Positions 63,019 to 64,000 of a stretch of 64,000 nt of DNA are shown here, piece by piece (position 1 is the stretch's first letter; every line of letters starts with the position of its first letter). This DNA comes from JAWLCA01 sp041687395. Lineage in GTDB: Bacteria; Pseudomonadota; Alphaproteobacteria; Rhodobacterales; Rhodobacteraceae. Location of the stretch: positions 186,001-250,000 of the forward strand of contig JAWLCA010000001.1 of NCBI GenBank assembly GCA_041687395.1, written 5' to 3'. Position numbers and translations under genes: made by a program. The notes beneath the pieces were generated by a model. The model saw nothing but the letters and a program-made list of their open reading frames with translations. It made no database searches and was not told the DNA's origin.

Positions 63019-63704
63019 CAGGCCGCACGCTGCCCGCTGATTTCTTCCCAAGCGCGGTTGATCGCCTGAAGCCGTCGTTCGGCAAGCTTCACCCCCTCTT
63101 CCGGCACACCACGGGCCATCATGCGGTCGGGGTGGCTGTCCATCACGGCCTGGCGCCAGGCGGCGCGGATGTCGGGCAAGGGGGTGTCATGGGTGACTTG
63201 CAGCACCTCGTAGGGGTCGGGCGTGGCATTGGGCACATGGCGCGCCTCGATGCTTCGGAAACACCGATCCGACAGGCCGAATATCCGCGAGACCTCGGCA
63301 AGGAACGCCTGTTCGTTCGGGTGATAGTCCCCATCGGCAACTGCGATGTGAAAGAGCCCTTCCATCAGATCGATCAGCACCTGATCGTCGTCGCCCCGGA
63401 ACATCGTGGCAATGCGGCGAGCGTAAAGGTCGAATCCGGCCACGTCCTGGCGGGCCAGATTGAAGACGTGGGCGGCGTGTACCTCCTCCTCGGGCAGGAT
63501 GGCAAAGACTTCACGAAACGCTGCGACCTCGTTGCGGGTGACGCGGCCATCGGCCTTGGCCATCTTGGCGCCGAGCGCGATCACCGCGATCGTGAAGGCG
63601 ATGGTCCGTTCCGGCGGTGTGCGCAGACGCTCGAACACGGCAGCAAGGCTTTCGCCCTTGGCAAGCGCGGCGATGGCTTCGGTGATGCGGGTCCAGAGCG
63701 ACAT
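63018..63704 (-). CDS. TerB-like and C-terminal J-domain protein (DjlA-like)
   Basis: This 228-residue protein combines an N-terminal TerB-like helical domain with a C-terminal J domain. The TerB part spans about 25-150 and contains metal-binding-type loops AKADGRVTRNE and AVADGDYHPNE. The J domain (165-225) has PYEVLQVTHDTPLPDIRAAW and the HPD motif at 191-193. It is expected to stimulate DnaK. Unlike DjlA, the N-terminus is only weakly hydrophobic. It overlaps the following EEP gene by one base. Confidence 0.9.
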   Translation of the reverse strand: MSLWTRITEAIAALAKGESLAAVFERLRTPPERTIAFTIAVIALGAKMAKADGRVTRNEVAAFREVFAILPEEEVHAAHVFNLARQDVAGFDLYARRIATMFRGDDDQVLIDLMEGLFHIAVADGDYHPNEQAFLAEVSRIFGLSDRCFRSIEARHVPNATPDPYEVLQVTHDTPLPDIRAAWRQAVMDSHPDRMMARGVPEEGVKLAERRLQAINRAWEEISGQRAA

Positions 63705-63735
63705 GGCGTCAGCCTAGCGAAAGCGGAGGGGGCTG

Positions 63736-64000
63736 TCAGGACAGCATTTTCTGCATCAGCAGCAGATCGATCCAGCGGCCCCACTTGAACCCGACTTCCG
63801 GCAGACGCCCGATCTCGGCATAGCCGAGGCGGGCGTGAAATGCGCGCCCTGTCTCGTTGGCGGCGCTGACTCCGGCGAAGATACTGTGCGCGCCGCCCGC
63901 GCGGGCATGGTCCTCAACCGCAGTCATGAGCGCGCGGCCAAAGCCCCGGCCTGCGATACCTGGGCGCAGCATCACCGAATGCTCCATCGTCCGGGCATAG
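63736..64000 (-). CDS. GNAT N-acetyltransferase, truncated at the right edge
   Basis: The C-terminal 88 codons of a GNAT family acetyltransferase are present. The reading frame continues upstream through YARTMEHSVML and beyond the window, so the true start is missing. The acetyl-CoA loop is RPGIAGRGFGRALM. The closing region has NETGRAFHARLGYAEIGRLPEVGFKWGRW, close to the phosphinothricin acetyltransferase subgroup. The substrate is not identifiable from this fragment. Confidence 0.88.
   Translation of the reverse strand, partial: YARTMEHSVMLRPGIAGRGFGRALMTAVEDHARAGGAHSIFAGVSAANETGRAFHARLGYAEIGRLPEVGFKWGRWIDLLLMQKMLS

Overview
The window looks like chromosomal DNA of a marine-type Rhodobacterales alphaproteobacterium (Rhodobacteraceae/Roseobacteraceae). 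The base composition is uniformly GC-rich. Lineage markers include the choXWV/betI-betC-betB-betA choline cluster with a choline sulfatase, a TAXI-type TRAP transporter, the alphaproteobacterial aa3 oxidase subunit IV, the Hsp20-DUF1150 pair, a VPLPA-CTERM secreted protein and the yajC-secDF-ccmABCDG order. No phage, insertion sequence, CRISPR array, rRNA or tRNA gene was seen. Most of the window is ordinary housekeeping sequence, so the novel material lies in degenerate enzymes, small RNA and operator elements, and a dispersed repeat.

Layout. 0-4 kb: a TRAP transporter of the TAXI family, cut by the left edge, then an iron-storage cluster (bfr, bfd, hemP, a small unknown). 4-9 kb: an MFS permease, an ImuA-like protein, a secreted caspase-fold-like/peptidoglycan-binding repeat protein, an I78 inhibitor lipoprotein, and Hsp20-DUF1150 behind a sigma-32-type promoter. 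9-17.6 kb: purEK, threonylcarbamoyl-AMP synthase, an acyl-CoA dehydrogenase/metallo-hydrolase/DUF6173 operon, oxidase subunit IV, YqgE and a DsbD-type sensor domain. 17.6-22.5 kb: an RND efflux pump. 22.6-27.3 kb: moaB and a uracil-DNA glycosylase; then pyrB, a PH-like membrane protein, a dihydroorotase homologue lacking its metal ligands, and plsY. 27.4-37.5 kb: a DEAD-box helicase, then choline import (choVWX) divergent from betI-C-B-A, which convert choline sulfate and choline to glycine betaine. 37.5-41.5 kb: a hemerythrin protein, an M20 hydrolase, a TspO-like protein and serS. 42-48.2 kb: yajC-secD-secF and ccmA-B-C-D-G. 48.2-57.4 kb: rhodanese, SDR, VPLPA-CTERM protein, TM2 protein, acnA, DUF1223, a lipid A-type acyltransferase and an orphan FliG-like protein. 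57.5-64 kb: purB, a guanidine-II riboswitch with sugE/gdx, moaA, small secreted proteins, a cytochrome c lipoprotein, a nuclease-family protein, a TerB-J-domain protein and a truncated GNAT acetyltransferase.

The most distinctive signals are these. (1) A 72-bp element occurs three times without any gap between copies. It has a 16-bp palindrome, a run of T, and a TTWA-N7-TYAR pair reminiscent of CtrA sites, and each copy sits at or near the 3' end of a minus-strand gene. (2) The PyrC homologue encoded beside pyrB has lost its HxH and catalytic Asp. (3) The family-4-like uracil-DNA glycosylase has lost three of the four expected Fe-S cysteines. (4) There is a caspase-like secreted protein without a His/Cys dyad. 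(5) A compact guanidine-II riboswitch precedes sugE.
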